The notes: generated by a model from the letters alone, not told the origin. DNA of 64,000 nt from Algoriphagus sp. Y33 (GCF_014838715.1 NZ_CP061947.1:3100001-3164000); one strand, 5' to 3'. Shown: positions 18,028-26,613, counted from the first letter of the stretch. A program made the numbers and translations.

Positions 18028-20499
18028 TTATTCATTCTTGATGGCATCCACGGGATTGGCTAAGGCAGTTTTCAACGATTGAATTGAAACGGTGGAATAA
18101 GCCAAAACAATCGAAATGGCAGCGGAAGCCAAGAAAAACCAAGCTGAGATCGGGACTTTGAATGCAAACTGATCCAACCATTCTTCCATCAAATAATAGC
18201 TAAGTGGCAAAGCAATCAACAAGGAAACCCCAACAAGAATCAGAAATTCAGATGTCAGTTTATTTACGATGGTCAAAGCCGATGCGCCAAGCACGCGTCG
18301 GATCCCTATTTCTTTCCTTTTGGATTCTGCCGTGAACATGGATAATCCCAGCAAGCCCAAACAGGAAATAAGTAATGTCAGGAAAGCAAATGATCCCAAA
18401 AGAGAACTGGTTTTTGCCTGCTGTTCATACTGCAAGGCGATATCCTCATCCAAAAACTTATAATCGAAAGGTAACCCCGAATTTACTTTCTTCCATGTAG
18501 CTTTCAAGAGTCCCAAAATTTCCTCATCAATTCCTTTATCTGCTTTGATCAAAACGTAATTGGTCCCATCAAATGCCGCATTTTTGGCTGGCAAATAGAT
18601 CGTAGGGGCGATCGAATACCTTAAATCCCGGGTATGATAATTCTTGACTACTCCCACCACATTTCCTTTATAATTGGAAAAAAGCTCACCATTTTCCTCA
18701 GTGAACACCCGTAAATCTGATCCAATAACTGAAATTAGATCTTTTTCCATCCAAGCCAATGCTGCTTCATTCACGATCATAGCCACATTGCTCAATTCAG
18801 GGAAGCGGTCTCTCATCAATTTTGAAACTCCCCGGTCAGCCCCATCTTCATTGAACTCCCGCCCAGAAAGTATGGGGATACCCAGACTTTCAAAATAGCC
18901 TGCATCTACATATTGCACATTGATATTCGTGGTTTCTCCTTCTTTGATGCCAGGATAATCAGCCGTCGGATTCCATCCCGTGTCAATCCCCGGTCTATCG
19001 CTGGTAAATTTGACAGCTCCAATGCCGGAGAGTTTGGAAAGTTCCTGTTTTAACACATCTCCTTTTTCTTTGGCCAAATTCCCCATTTTTACAGAAATCA
19101 AACCTTCCGATTCAAAGCCCATCGATGAGTTAGTCATAAATTGATACTGATAAAAAGCTACCGAAGCGCAAAAAACAAGAAGCGTAGATAAGACAAACTG
19201 AAAAACCACCAGAGATTTTCTCAACATTGACTTTCCTTTAGTTAAGGGAAATTGCTTTAAAATCATCTCCGGCTTTAACCCTGATAAATAGAATGCGGGG
19301 AAAATTCCTGCCATCAAGGAAGAGGAAATCCAAATCCCTACAAGCAATAACTGCAATCGACTATCCTGCAATAAGTCAATAGGAATCTGCAAGGAAATAA
19401 TTGAGGCTATGAGTGGGATAGACAGATAAACCATCAAAACACCAATCACCATGGCTATCGCATTGATTAAAAACGACTCTGCTAGAAACTGGGCGATCAA
19501 CTGGCCCTTATGGGCGCCATTTACTTTTCGGATCCCGATTTCCTTCATCCGTTTGATTGCCCGGGCAGTGGCAAGGTTGATGAAATTGATACAGGCCAAT
19601 ACCAAAACAAATACCCCAATGGAAAGGAAAATCCATAAGGTCTGTGCAGACATTGGAGGAGTCCATTCACCCTGAAAGCTTGCATTGGTGTGAACATCCC
19701 TGATGGGCTGCAAAAAATGCACGTAGGCTTTGGCTTCCCCGGGATTTCTATACTTTGGATTTATTTCCTGAATTCTTTTGCTTATGACAGCGGGATTATG
19801 TTGTTCATTTACTTTGACATAGGTGTACGTCTGTGGCCACCAAAAACTCCCAAAATCAGCAGTGAGCGGAATTTCATTGAAGGATTTGAACGTATTCATC
19901 CCAGAGACAAAATCGAATTTCATGTGGGTATTGGACGGAAGTTTTTTCAACACTCCACGAACTTCAAAAGAAAAATCACCGGTAGATATCAGCACTTTCC
20001 CGATCGGATCTGCCTCTCCAAAATACTTCAGTGCCATCTCTTCCGTGATCACTACTTGATAAGGATTTTCAAGTACTCCTTTCCAACTTCCCCTGCTGAG
20101 TTCAAATCCAAAAAGCTGATCAAAACCTGCATCTGAAAAAATAAAGCGATCTTCTCTAAATCGCTCATCCGGCGTTATTCCATCGGGAGCATACAAATAA
20201 GTACTGATCTGTGTTAGGCTCACGACTTCATCGAGTTGACCCTGAAATTCCTTTCGGAGCATAGGTGCAACCGCACCTCCAGCCCAAGCCCAAGTGTTAG
20301 TAGCTTGTACCTCTTGAACTACTCTAAATATCCGATCCGAATCAAAATGAAAAGAATCATAGGATCTTTCGTGCTTGACAAAAGCCAAAATTATCAGGCA
20401 GCAAGCCAAGCCTACAGACAATCCCAATACATTAATCAGCGAAAATGATTTCTGTCTATAAAGATTTCTCCAGGCTATTTTCAGGTAATTCTTCCACAT
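18028..20499 (-). CDS. FtsX/MacB-type ABC transporter permease (first of three)
   Basis: About 823 residues from the chosen start MWKNYLKIAWRNLYRQKSF; an ATG three codons upstream is also in frame, but the MWKNY start matches the paralog next door. It has the same two-repeat architecture, with RMKEIGIRKVNGAHKGQL and KRKEIGIRRVLGASALTIVNKL as the ATPase-contact motifs. It is the promoter-proximal gene of the three-permease run. About 140 bp upstream lies a TGGCATA element and beyond it the double palindrome shared with the ABC ATPase locus. Confidence 0.9.
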   Translation of the reverse strand: MWKNYLKIAWRNLYRQKSFSLINVLGLSVGLACCLIILAFVKHERSYDSFHFDSDRIFRVVQEVQATNTWAWAGGAVAPMLRKEFQGQLDEVVSLTQISTYLYAPDGITPDERFREDRFIFSDAGFDQLFGFELSRGSWKGVLENPYQVVITEEMALKYFGEADPIGKVLISTGDFSFEVRGVLKKLPSNTHMKFDFVSGMNTFKSFNEIPLTADFGSFWWPQTYTYVKVNEQHNPAVISKRIQEINPKYRNPGEAKAYVHFLQPIRDVHTNASFQGEWTPPMSAQTLWIFLSIGVFVLVLACINFINLATARAIKRMKEIGIRKVNGAHKGQLIAQFLAESFLINAIAMVIGVLMVYLSIPLIASIISLQIPIDLLQDSRLQLLLVGIWISSSLMAGIFPAFYLSGLKPEMILKQFPLTKGKSMLRKSLVVFQFVLSTLLVFCASVAFYQYQFMTNSSMGFESEGLISVKMGNLAKEKGDVLKQELSKLSGIGAVKFTSDRPGIDTGWNPTADYPGIKEGETTNINVQYVDAGYFESLGIPILSGREFNEDGADRGVSKLMRDRFPELSNVAMIVNEAALAWMEKDLISVIGSDLRVFTEENGELFSNYKGNVVGVVKNYHTRDLRYSIAPTIYLPAKNAAFDGTNYVLIKADKGIDEEILGLLKATWKKVNSGLPFDYKFLDEDIALQYEQQAKTSSLLGSFAFLTLLISCLGLLGLSMFTAESKRKEIGIRRVLGASALTIVNKLTSEFLILVGVSLLIALPLSYYLMEEWLDQFAFKVPISAWFFLASAAISIVLAYSTVSIQSLKTALANPVDAIKNE

Positions 20500-20629
20500 T
20501 GGAAACATGGTTAGTTATTAGGTCAAGACTAATCAAGCTGTAAGCTCCACTATCCTAAGTCTATTCATTCATCGCCGAAGTACGCTGAAGACTCAACACT
20601 CCGGGAAAAAGAATATTCCACTTCCACTA

Positions 20630-20648
20630 CTATCAAATTTCTATGCCA
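20630..20648 (-). promoter_or_regulatory. -24-like element upstream of the permease cluster
   Basis: Minus-strand sequence TGGCATAGAAATTTGATAG, 131-149 bp before the chosen start. TGGCA fits a sigma-54 -24 box, and TTTGA one base beyond ideal spacing is a weak -12 candidate. It aligns without gaps with 8318-8336. Confidence 0.45.
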
Positions 20649-20708
20649 TTCATAATCAGCTAAAACAGGCTTATTTCGCCTAAAAAGGTATCCAATCGAA
20701 AAATCAAT

Positions 20709-20736
20709 CGGACATTTTTGTCCGCTGGTGGGCAAA
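20709..20736. promoter_or_regulatory. Double palindrome, candidate enhancer/operator B
   Basis: CGGACATTTTTGTCCG (6-bp arms, four-T spacer) abuts TCCGCTGGTGGGC. Bases that differ from copy A in the first palindrome change in both arms (GAACA/TGTTC to GGACA/TGTCC), so its dyad symmetry is preserved, which argues for selection on a dimeric binding site. The rest of 20509-20975 shows no gene I can support. Confidence 0.62.
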
Positions 20737-20975
20737 GTTTTTCAAAGTAGTATTCAGTTAACCGTATTCTGTCTCAGTCAGGAAGTTCCTGTCTATGACA
20801 ATGAAGCGCATGAAATCGATGAAAAGCTAGATATCAGCCAAGATTATCCTGTTTCCAAAGGATCTACTTCTCCATTCACAACCAGTTGGATTATAGAAAT
20901 GGACAGCTGACAATAGGACATTAGTCCCGAAGATTTTTAATTTTACTTTCTATCCCTTTTCACTAACCTGTAGCC

Positions 20976-22241
20976 ATGTCAAACGCTGACAATACCAAAC
21001 CAAAGAATACTAAAAGCTTAACCGAAGATAGACGGGCCTTTTTGCAAAAAAGCACACTTGCAGCTATGTCTGCATTTTTGGGAACCGATATCGTCCACGC
21101 TGCCACCATGCCTAAGGATTACAAACCAGTTGCATTGCCAGCGGATTTTGACCCTATGAAAGGGAAAGCTGAAGGAATGATCATCCGCAATGAAAAACCT
21201 TGGAACGTGGAGCCGGCACCCCATCTACTGAATGATGCTATAACTCCTTTTGAAAATATTTTCATCAGGAACAATGGACTGATTCCGGAAGATATTGACG
21301 TGAATAACTGGACACTCACGATAGCCGGAGAATCTGTTTCTCAGGAAAAAACATACCGCTTGGACGAGCTCAAACAAAAATTCAAATCCTACACCTATCA
21401 ACTGGTGCTAGAATGCGGTGGAAATGGAAGGGCTGGTTTTTATCCACCGGCTTCGGGCAATCAATGGGAAGAAGGGGCTGTTTACAATTCGCAATGGACA
21501 GGAGTGAGACTAAAAGATGTCTTGGCTGATGTGGGAATCAAATCTGATGCGGTTTATATTGGCTACTATGGCAAAGACAAGCACCTCAATGGAGACCCTA
21601 ATAAAGTAGTGATCTCGAGAGGGGTTCCTATTGCAAAGGCTATGCAGGATGAGACACTTCTGGCTTGGGCACTGAATGGAAAAGATATTCCACTGGCTCA
21701 TGGCTACCCACTGAGATTGGTGTGCGGAGGCTGGCCAGCGTCAGTTTGCGGTAAGTGGCTTCACAAGCTGGTTGTGAGAAATAAGGTGCATGACGGAGAG
21801 AAGATGATGGGAGATGCCTATCGTGTACCAAAATATCCGGTAGCTCCGGGTGAAAAAGTACCGGATGAGGATATGAAAATCATCGAATCCATGCCTGTAA
21901 AGTCAATTATCACGTACCCCAAATCGGGGGCGATGTTTTCCTCTTCCAAAAAATTGACTGTACAGGGGCATGCCTGGGCAGGTGAGTATGAAGTGAAGGA
22001 TATGCAGGTAAGTACGGATTTTGGGGCAACATGGCAAAAATGCATTTTGAAAAAACCCGCAAATCGACTGGCTTGGCAACAATGGTCTATTGACTTGGAC
22101 TTTCCTCAGCCAGGGTATTATGAGGTCTGGGCAAAAGCCACTGATGATCAGGGAATCTCCCAACCTATGGTGATGCCGGCATGGAATCCGAAGGGATATC
22201 TAAACAATGCCTGTCATAGAATCGCAGTGAAAGTAAGCTGA
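20976..22241 (+). CDS. Molybdopterin-dependent sulfite dehydrogenase, catalytic subunit (SorA-like)
   Basis: A 421-residue protein. EDRRAFLQKSTLAAMSAFLG near residues 17-36 is a Tat signal, placing it in the periplasm. The oxidoreductase molybdopterin domain follows, with NIFIRNNGLIPEDIDVNNW and the Mo-ligand cysteine C147 in LVLECGGNGRAGFYPP; GYPLRLVCGGWPA then matches the cofactor pocket. The C-terminal Mo-co dimerisation domain is about 300-421 (VQGHAWAGEYEVKDMQVSTDFGATWQ). Substrate sulfite is inferred from the family and the c-type cytochrome encoded 4 bp downstream. The gene is divergent from the permease cluster. Confidence 0.88.
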   Translation: MSNADNTKPKNTKSLTEDRRAFLQKSTLAAMSAFLGTDIVHAATMPKDYKPVALPADFDPMKGKAEGMIIRNEKPWNVEPAPHLLNDAITPFENIFIRNNGLIPEDIDVNNWTLTIAGESVSQEKTYRLDELKQKFKSYTYQLVLECGGNGRAGFYPPASGNQWEEGAVYNSQWTGVRLKDVLADVGIKSDAVYIGYYGKDKHLNGDPNKVVISRGVPIAKAMQDETLLAWALNGKDIPLAHGYPLRLVCGGWPASVCGKWLHKLVVRNKVHDGEKMMGDAYRVPKYPVAPGEKVPDEDMKIIESMPVKSIITYPKSGAMFSSSKKLTVQGHAWAGEYEVKDMQVSTDFGATWQKCILKKPANRLAWQQWSIDLDFPQPGYYEVWAKATDDQGISQPMVMPAWNPKGYLNNACHRIAVKVS

Positions 22242-22245
22242 GTTT

Positions 22246-22761
22246 ATGAAAAACATCCCCAATCCTTCCGAAAAATCTTCTCAGAGAGAGAAAAAAAGGC
22301 TTTTCGACGGCCTTGTCACATCTGTATCGGGACTAGTAGTGATCCTATTTCTATTGCTGGGATTAATCGGTTTTTTAGTTTTCCAGCCTGACCTGCCGGC
22401 TTTTCGACGTTCGGATTCAGCAGAACTTTCTCCCGATCTCTCAGCAAACCAAAGTGAAAGCACCGACTATATACTAGACGGAAAAGACATGGAGACAGGA
22501 TTGATGGCAGGTGAAGGTCTTGAGCTGGTCAAAGCAAACTGCACCAATTGCCACTCCAGCGCATTAATCCTTCAAAACAGATTTACCCGTGAAGGTTGGC
22601 ACGCCAAGATCGTTTGGATGCAGGAAACGCAGGGATTATGGGACTTAGGCAGTGCAGAATCAATCATTTTGGACTATCTCGCAGCACATTACGCTCCTGA
22701 AGCTCCTCAGGGAAGAAGAATTCCTCTTAGTGGTATAGAATGGTATGAGCTAAAAGACTAG
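22246..22761 (+). CDS. Membrane-anchored monohaem cytochrome c, likely SorB-type partner
   Basis: A 171-residue protein with one membrane helix at about 26-48 (GLVVILFLLLGLIGFLVF) and a periplasmic haem-binding site NCTNCHSSALI near residue 97. The later KIVWMQETQGLW supplies the likely axial methionine, as in sulfite dehydrogenase cytochrome subunits. It starts 4 bp after the molybdoenzyme, so the two are almost certainly cotranscribed and the cytochrome would receive electrons from sulfite oxidation. Confidence 0.85.
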   Translation: MKNIPNPSEKSSQREKKRLFDGLVTSVSGLVVILFLLLGLIGFLVFQPDLPAFRRSDSAELSPDLSANQSESTDYILDGKDMETGLMAGEGLELVKANCTNCHSSALILQNRFTREGWHAKIVWMQETQGLWDLGSAESIILDYLAAHYAPEAPQGRRIPLSGIEWYELKD

Positions 22762-23030
22762 AGATTTCAGTTTAACTTTTTGAATATTTTCTCCATCCAA
22801 AACTTCCTGCCCGCTACTACTCCTTCTTAGTGAACTTACTGTATTGGCAACTGTTCAGGTCTGCCCGTCCATAAAAGCGATCGGCTTTAGCAAAACGCTA
22901 TCCTGCTTTCCCAAGGATTCAAAAAACTGGTGGACCACTGCTCACACGGCAGCTTCTTCCATATTTTTAGGTTGCTGCGAAAAGCAATTAAAACAACTCA
23001 TAAGAACGAGGAACAAAAATACTTTTTCAT
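22762..23030 (-). pseudogene. Decayed NTF2/SnoaL-like secreted protein
   Basis: On the minus strand from ATG at 23028-23030, MKKYFCSSFL, a stop, then VVLIAF reads as a broken signal peptide. After a frame change QQPKNMEEAAV, stop, AVVHQFFESLGKQDSVLLKP, IAFMDGQT, stop appears, and further on GQEVLDGENIQKVKLKSL. The AVVHQFFESLGKQDSVLL segment resembles the first helix of nuclear-transport-factor-2-like proteins. At least two stops and one frameshift interrupt it. Family assignment is tentative, but coding ancestry seems clear. Confidence 0.5.
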
Positions 23031-23236
23031 GGTCTCAACGAGTTTTAACCCGAATTATGCATTAGCATTTCTACGTCACGGCGTACAAGTTATTGCGACC
23101 AAAAATTGCTTCAAAATCAGTCACTGCGTTGCAATTTTCGACTTCACCATATACGCTGCGGAGGACTCAGTCTCCAAACAGCCTGATTTTAGTGCAATTA
23201 ATGGTCTCTTAACGAAACCTAATGTAAAATCCGGGT

Positions 23237-24124
23237 TTAATCATGCATCATACAACAGTCTTTGAACTTTTTCCCACTACCGCATGGACAGGAGGCATTT
23301 CTCCCTATTGTTCGCTTTAGCTTATTATCTCCTACCTGACTATTGGCCAGATCAGTTTGGAATATTGAAGAAAGCACTTCGTATAATTCAGGGTGCTTTC
23401 CTTTGAATAGCCGCGGTCGTTCAAAAAAATATTCGCTCACAACCGCCAGAAACTCCTGCTTATTTGTAGCGCCGTAAATATTAATGTCACTTTTCCCGTC
23501 AAGCATTTCCTTTGTATTCTCACTGATCAAATGCAGCCATGGCAATACTGTCTGATTTTTCATAATTGCATGGGGAATCCCATCGATCTCTCCATCTTGC
23601 TTGTCAAACAAATGCACAAACTCATGAATACCCACATTCATTTTGTCGCCGGCATTATCAAAACCCTGATGCAAAGCAGGCTTAGAAAAGATCACCACAT
23701 GATGCATCACTCCTCCACTTCCCACCATGCCTGAGATATTCCGACCCTGCACGTTTAAATCATACTTCTCCGTAAACAAATCAGGATAAAGCAGCACCTC
23801 ATGCAAACTACTGTACTCCCACTCCGGAAAAGCAAAAACAGGGATAACTGCACTACTGGCGACTAAAAGCCGATCTTCATCATCCACCTTGGTTTTAATT
23901 CCAGTAATTCTCACCCGCTTCAGAAATCGTAGAATATCAGCTTCAAAAACAGCTTTATCTTCTTTAGTAAGAGAAGCATAGAAATTCACTTCTTTTAGTA
24001 AATAAAGTCTCCAATCCTCCGGAAATACTTCAGGCACAGGAAACCCGCTCTTTATTCCTCTGGGGCGAAAAAGTAAATAAAGAACCAAAGCAATGAATAA
24101 TCCGACTATTATTTTAATGGTCAC
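23237..24124 (-). CDS. M90 (MtfA-like) zinc peptidase with C-terminal SEC-C motif
   Basis: A 295-residue protein. An N-terminal helix (residues 3-19) may anchor it to the membrane. The peptidase part carries HEFVH at 167-171 (gluzincin H-E-x-x-H) in GDKMNVGIHEFVHLFDKQDG, with a downstream KQEFLAVVSEYFFERP that supplies the third ligand region, as in MtfA. Residues 274-291, IGRNASCPCGSGKKFKDCC, are a SEC-C zinc motif, normally seen on SecA and various other proteins. The combination is unusual in MtfA of enterobacteria. It is likely monocistronic. Confidence 0.88.
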   Translation of the reverse strand: MTIKIIVGLFIALVLYLLFRPRGIKSGFPVPEVFPEDWRLYLLKEVNFYASLTKEDKAVFEADILRFLKRVRITGIKTKVDDEDRLLVASSAVIPVFAFPEWEYSSLHEVLLYPDLFTEKYDLNVQGRNISGMVGSGGVMHHVVIFSKPALHQGFDNAGDKMNVGIHEFVHLFDKQDGEIDGIPHAIMKNQTVLPWLHLISENTKEMLDGKSDINIYGATNKQEFLAVVSEYFFERPRLFKGKHPELYEVLSSIFQTDLANSQVGDNKLKRTIGRNASCPCGSGKKFKDCCMMHD

Positions 24125-24147
24125 GAGTTCGTTGTTTCAAAGACAAG

Positions 24148-24226
24148 AAAAGGGAAGGAATGCATAGTGTCCCCAGCTATTTCCCTGAAATAAAACTACT
24201 GAATGCTATCAATTCCTTCCCTTTTA
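24148..24226 (-). terminator. Long-loop hairpin after the 24255 gene
   Basis: AAAAGGGAAGGAAT and its perfect complement (14 bp) are separated by about 45 nt; on the minus strand the 3' arm ends in TTTTCTTG. It lies between the end of the outer-membrane-type gene and the start of the M90 gene. The loop is longer than in typical terminators. Confidence 0.4.
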
Positions 24227-24254
24227 AGATTACAATATATGGATATCCGAAGTG

Positions 24255-25115
24255 CTATTTTTCCTTATGTTTAGGTTCGTAAATCAACCTCAAAAAGGAA
24301 CTTAACCCTTCATTTTTCCTGCTCACCGGAATTCCTGCCACAATTCCTATCAGCAAGCTGTCCGTTACTTCTACACGCATCTGGGGCCGCATTGTCATAT
24401 CAAAGTCGCTACCGTCAATAGTCTTATTAAATTCAACTCCAATAAAATTCCTTGTCCCGGAAATCATGTAGTGAAAGCTTGTATTAATGTCATAAGTGGT
24501 ATGGATTTTTTTTGTACTGTAGTTCTGTTCTATCATTGGGCCTGTATAAATCAATGAGTGGAAATTAGTACCCCAACGCTTAGCAACCACAAAAAATGGA
24601 TTGTAAACATTGCCTTTAATCAAAGGTTGGCCGAAGTTTCTGAAATCGGAAAGCTCAAACTCATTAATATAGCCTATCGCCATAGAAGTAGCTATTTTTT
24701 CATTGACGAAAAAAGACCATTGGGTAGCCAGTTTTATACTGTTGAGGCTGTTTGAAGGAATGGAATCCTTTGGCGTTCCGTTGATTCCTGAATAAATCGT
24801 AAAAGGAAGCTCTACTTCAAAACCCAAGCGGTTAATCGGAGCCCATTCATATTCTATAAGAGCCTCATATGAGTCAAATTTCCGTTTGTCTGTCATGCCA
24901 AAACCTAAGTTCCACTCCTTTTCGCCTTTTCTAGCCCCGAGATCTCTTATCAGGTCAATATAGAGCGGCTCAGCATGCAAGACCTTGTCAGGGTGTTTGT
25001 GGTTTTCCACTTGTTCGATATATAGGCTGTCCTTTTCAGAATTGGTTGTTTGCGCAATTGCACAGGTCGAAGATGCCAAGACAATGCCTAACACCCCTAT
25101 TTTTTTGATGTTCAT
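24255..25115 (-). CDS. Conserved secreted/outer-membrane-type protein (HAEPLYIDLIRDLGARKGEKEW family)
   Basis: A 286-residue protein with a Sec signal (IGVLGIVLASSTCAIAQT). The strongly conserved string HAEPLYIDLIRDLGARKGEK at about 46-65 defines a Bacteroidota family I recognise by sequence but not by function. The rest is rich in alternating aromatic strands (RLGFEVELPFTIYSG, IGVEFNKTIDGSDFDM, MRVEVTDSLLIGIVAGIPV) consistent with a beta-barrel. The 128-residue gene 25196-25582 lies immediately upstream on the same strand and likely forms an operon with it. Confidence 0.6.
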   Translation of the reverse strand: MNIKKIGVLGIVLASSTCAIAQTTNSEKDSLYIEQVENHKHPDKVLHAEPLYIDLIRDLGARKGEKEWNLGFGMTDKRKFDSYEALIEYEWAPINRLGFEVELPFTIYSGINGTPKDSIPSNSLNSIKLATQWSFFVNEKIATSMAIGYINEFELSDFRNFGQPLIKGNVYNPFFVVAKRWGTNFHSLIYTGPMIEQNYSTKKIHTTYDINTSFHYMISGTRNFIGVEFNKTIDGSDFDMTMRPQMRVEVTDSLLIGIVAGIPVSRKNEGLSSFLRLIYEPKHKEK

Positions 25116-25195
25116 TTTTGATTTGTTCTTTTTACACTACAAAATTGTCCCGGCACCGGTTAAAGCATTGGGGATAATCAAGTCATATAGACAAA

Positions 25196-25582
25196 TCAAC
25201 TCTTGGGTGGAGGAGTATCAAGTTGTAGAAAGCCGCTTGTCAAATAAGCGTTATAGTCAGGAAAATACTCTTTTCCCCCTGCAATAAGTGAATGCGCAAT
25301 GCAGGAATAAGCTGTATGCTGGATGATTAAATCTATCCTAACAGTTGGCTTTTTGTCATGTCCCTCTGTGTCAGGATCATCATACTCTTGGAACGCATCC
25401 TCAAAGCCCAAAATTGTCTCAACGACAACCTCGATGATACTTTCCTGGTCATTGATTGATAAATCTTCCGGAATATGAGTAGGGTGCGGGTCTGCCGTAT
25501 CAGCACTTATATTAAGCAGATAAAGTCCCATCAAACCCCATAGGATCTTGGTAAATCTGTTATTCCTCAATTGGCTAATCAC
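25196..25582 (-). CDS. Conserved hypothetical secreted protein, operon partner of the 24255 gene
   Basis: A 128-residue protein with an N-terminal hydrophobic segment (FTKILWGLMGLYLLNISAD) and an acidic segment PEDLSINDQESIIEVVVETILGFEDAFQEYDDPDTEGHDKKP, then a short C-terminus. I do not recognise a domain. The DTADPHPTHIPEDLSINDQE region looks conserved in Bacteroidota and these proteins tend to accompany the HAEPLYID type. The gene ends 80 bp before the partner start. Cellular role unknown; the signal and His/Asp-rich stretch would allow metal binding, which is only a guess. Confidence 0.5.
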   Translation of the reverse strand: MISQLRNNRFTKILWGLMGLYLLNISADTADPHPTHIPEDLSINDQESIIEVVVETILGFEDAFQEYDDPDTEGHDKKPTVRIDLIIQHTAYSCIAHSLIAGGKEYFPDYNAYLTSGFLQLDTPPPKS

Positions 25583-25683
25583 AGTCCAAAACTAACACTA
25601 TTTTGCAAGCTGGCGATATAGTAGTCCCCAAAAAACACTGTTATTATGATGATAATATATCTATTCAGATCCTTGTGGATCAC

Positions 25684-25721
25684 AAAATAGCGGTTTAGAT
25701 GAATCTTAAACCGCTATTTCT
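25684..25721 (-). terminator. Intrinsic terminator for the AraC-VOC-DUF1569 operon
   Basis: AAATAGCGGTTTA and TAAACCGCTATTT form a perfect 13-bp stem with a loop of about 10 nt, 22 bp past the DUF1569 stop on the minus strand. A/T runs flank both ends, so it may work in both directions. Confidence 0.88.
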
Positions 25722-25742
25722 TAATTGTTTCAGTTTCCGTAT

Positions 25743-26195
25743 TCACACTCCAAATTGTCTTAAATGATGGTCGGTATGTTTGTGCACTAATACGCCTATT
25801 TGTTCTTTGGTCATTTTACCTAAAAAATCGTGGACAAATTTAGGGTTGTTATAGTTTTCATATTCACCTAGCAAAGAAATCCATTTAGACTTTTCGGCTT
25901 CCAAGTCACCACTCAATACTTTTACTTTGAACTGCTCGGAAGTAGGGATGTTTTTATCCAATGGTTTTTCGTCCTTTATCATTCTTTTCAATGCTATTTT
26001 TCCAAAAATCTTTCCTAAAAACTCCTGTTTATACACAAAATCACCCTCACCCAAAATCCAACAGTTCCAATACGTGTTGTGCTTCGTCATTTGGTAAACA
26101 TTCATTTTTCCCCAGTGTGCGGTATTGTCATTTTTGAGCAAATGAATCCTCTGTATCAATTCATCCCGTGTTACTTTTTCAAACACCGTCTTCAT
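25743..26195 (-). CDS. DUF1569 domain-containing protein (DinB-like fold)
   Basis: A 150-residue protein. VTRDELIQRIHLLKNDNTAHWGKMNVYQMTKHNTYW and the terminal KMTKEQIGVLVHKHTDHHLRQFGV are the recognised ends of DUF1569, whose closing H-x-x-H-H-x-R-Q-F motif resembles the metal site of DinB/YfiT-like four-helix bundles. No reaction is known. It overlaps the upstream VOC gene by 17 bp, so translation is probably coupled. Confidence 0.85.
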   Translation of the reverse strand: MKTVFEKVTRDELIQRIHLLKNDNTAHWGKMNVYQMTKHNTYWNCWILGEGDFVYKQEFLGKIFGKIALKRMIKDEKPLDKNIPTSEQFKVKVLSGDLEAEKSKWISLLGEYENYNNPKFVHDFLGKMTKEQIGVLVHKHTDHHLRQFGV

Positions 26196-26613
26196 TGTCG
26201 AAATTGGCTATGGGCTGCAAAGAAAAATAGTTTCCCGAATCATCCTTGAAGAGAGCTTCAGTTCCATAGAATTCCTTTTTTGGAGGTTTTATAAACTCCA
26301 CCCCTTTGGTTTTCAGTTCTTCATAAGTGGCAAAGATGTCGGTACAGGTAAGCACACCACAGCCGAACACTCCCTTTTTGATAAGGTCAATCAAGGTTTC
26401 AGCAGTTTCTTTGGGGAACATTTTACTTACCTTCACAGGGAAGAGCACTAGTTGCAAATCCGGTTGTTCCGGCGGAGACACTGTCAGCCATCTTGTGTCT
26501 GGCCCCATAGGGATATCATCTACTACTTTGAAACCCAATTTATTCACATAGAAGTCGTAGGCACTGTCTTGGTCAATCACGTGAATATTCGTGATGGTCA
26601 TTTTTGTAATCAT
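26179..26613 (-). CDS. VOC family protein (glyoxalase / bleomycin-resistance fold)
   Basis: A 144-residue protein with the beta-alpha-beta-beta-beta VOC fold: MTITNIHVIDQDSAYDFYVNKLGFKVVDDIPMGPDTRWLTV at the N-terminus, and VEFIKPPKKEFYGTEALFKDDSGNYFSLQP at the C-terminus. The conserved metal/ligand positions H9-like, E and the terminal FKDDSGN loop are present. Substrate cannot be assigned. It lies between an AraC regulator (51 bp upstream) and DUF1569 (overlapping). Confidence 0.87.
   Translation of the reverse strand: MITKMTITNIHVIDQDSAYDFYVNKLGFKVVDDIPMGPDTRWLTVSPPEQPDLQLVLFPVKVSKMFPKETAETLIDLIKKGVFGCGVLTCTDIFATYEELKTKGVEFIKPPKKEFYGTEALFKDDSGNYFSLQPIANFDNEDGV

Noticed and set aside
20728..20910. 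Short plus-strand frame (60 codons) downstream of the enhancer-like palindrome
   Set aside because: GTG start within the palindrome, no ribosome-binding site, no recognisable protein features.
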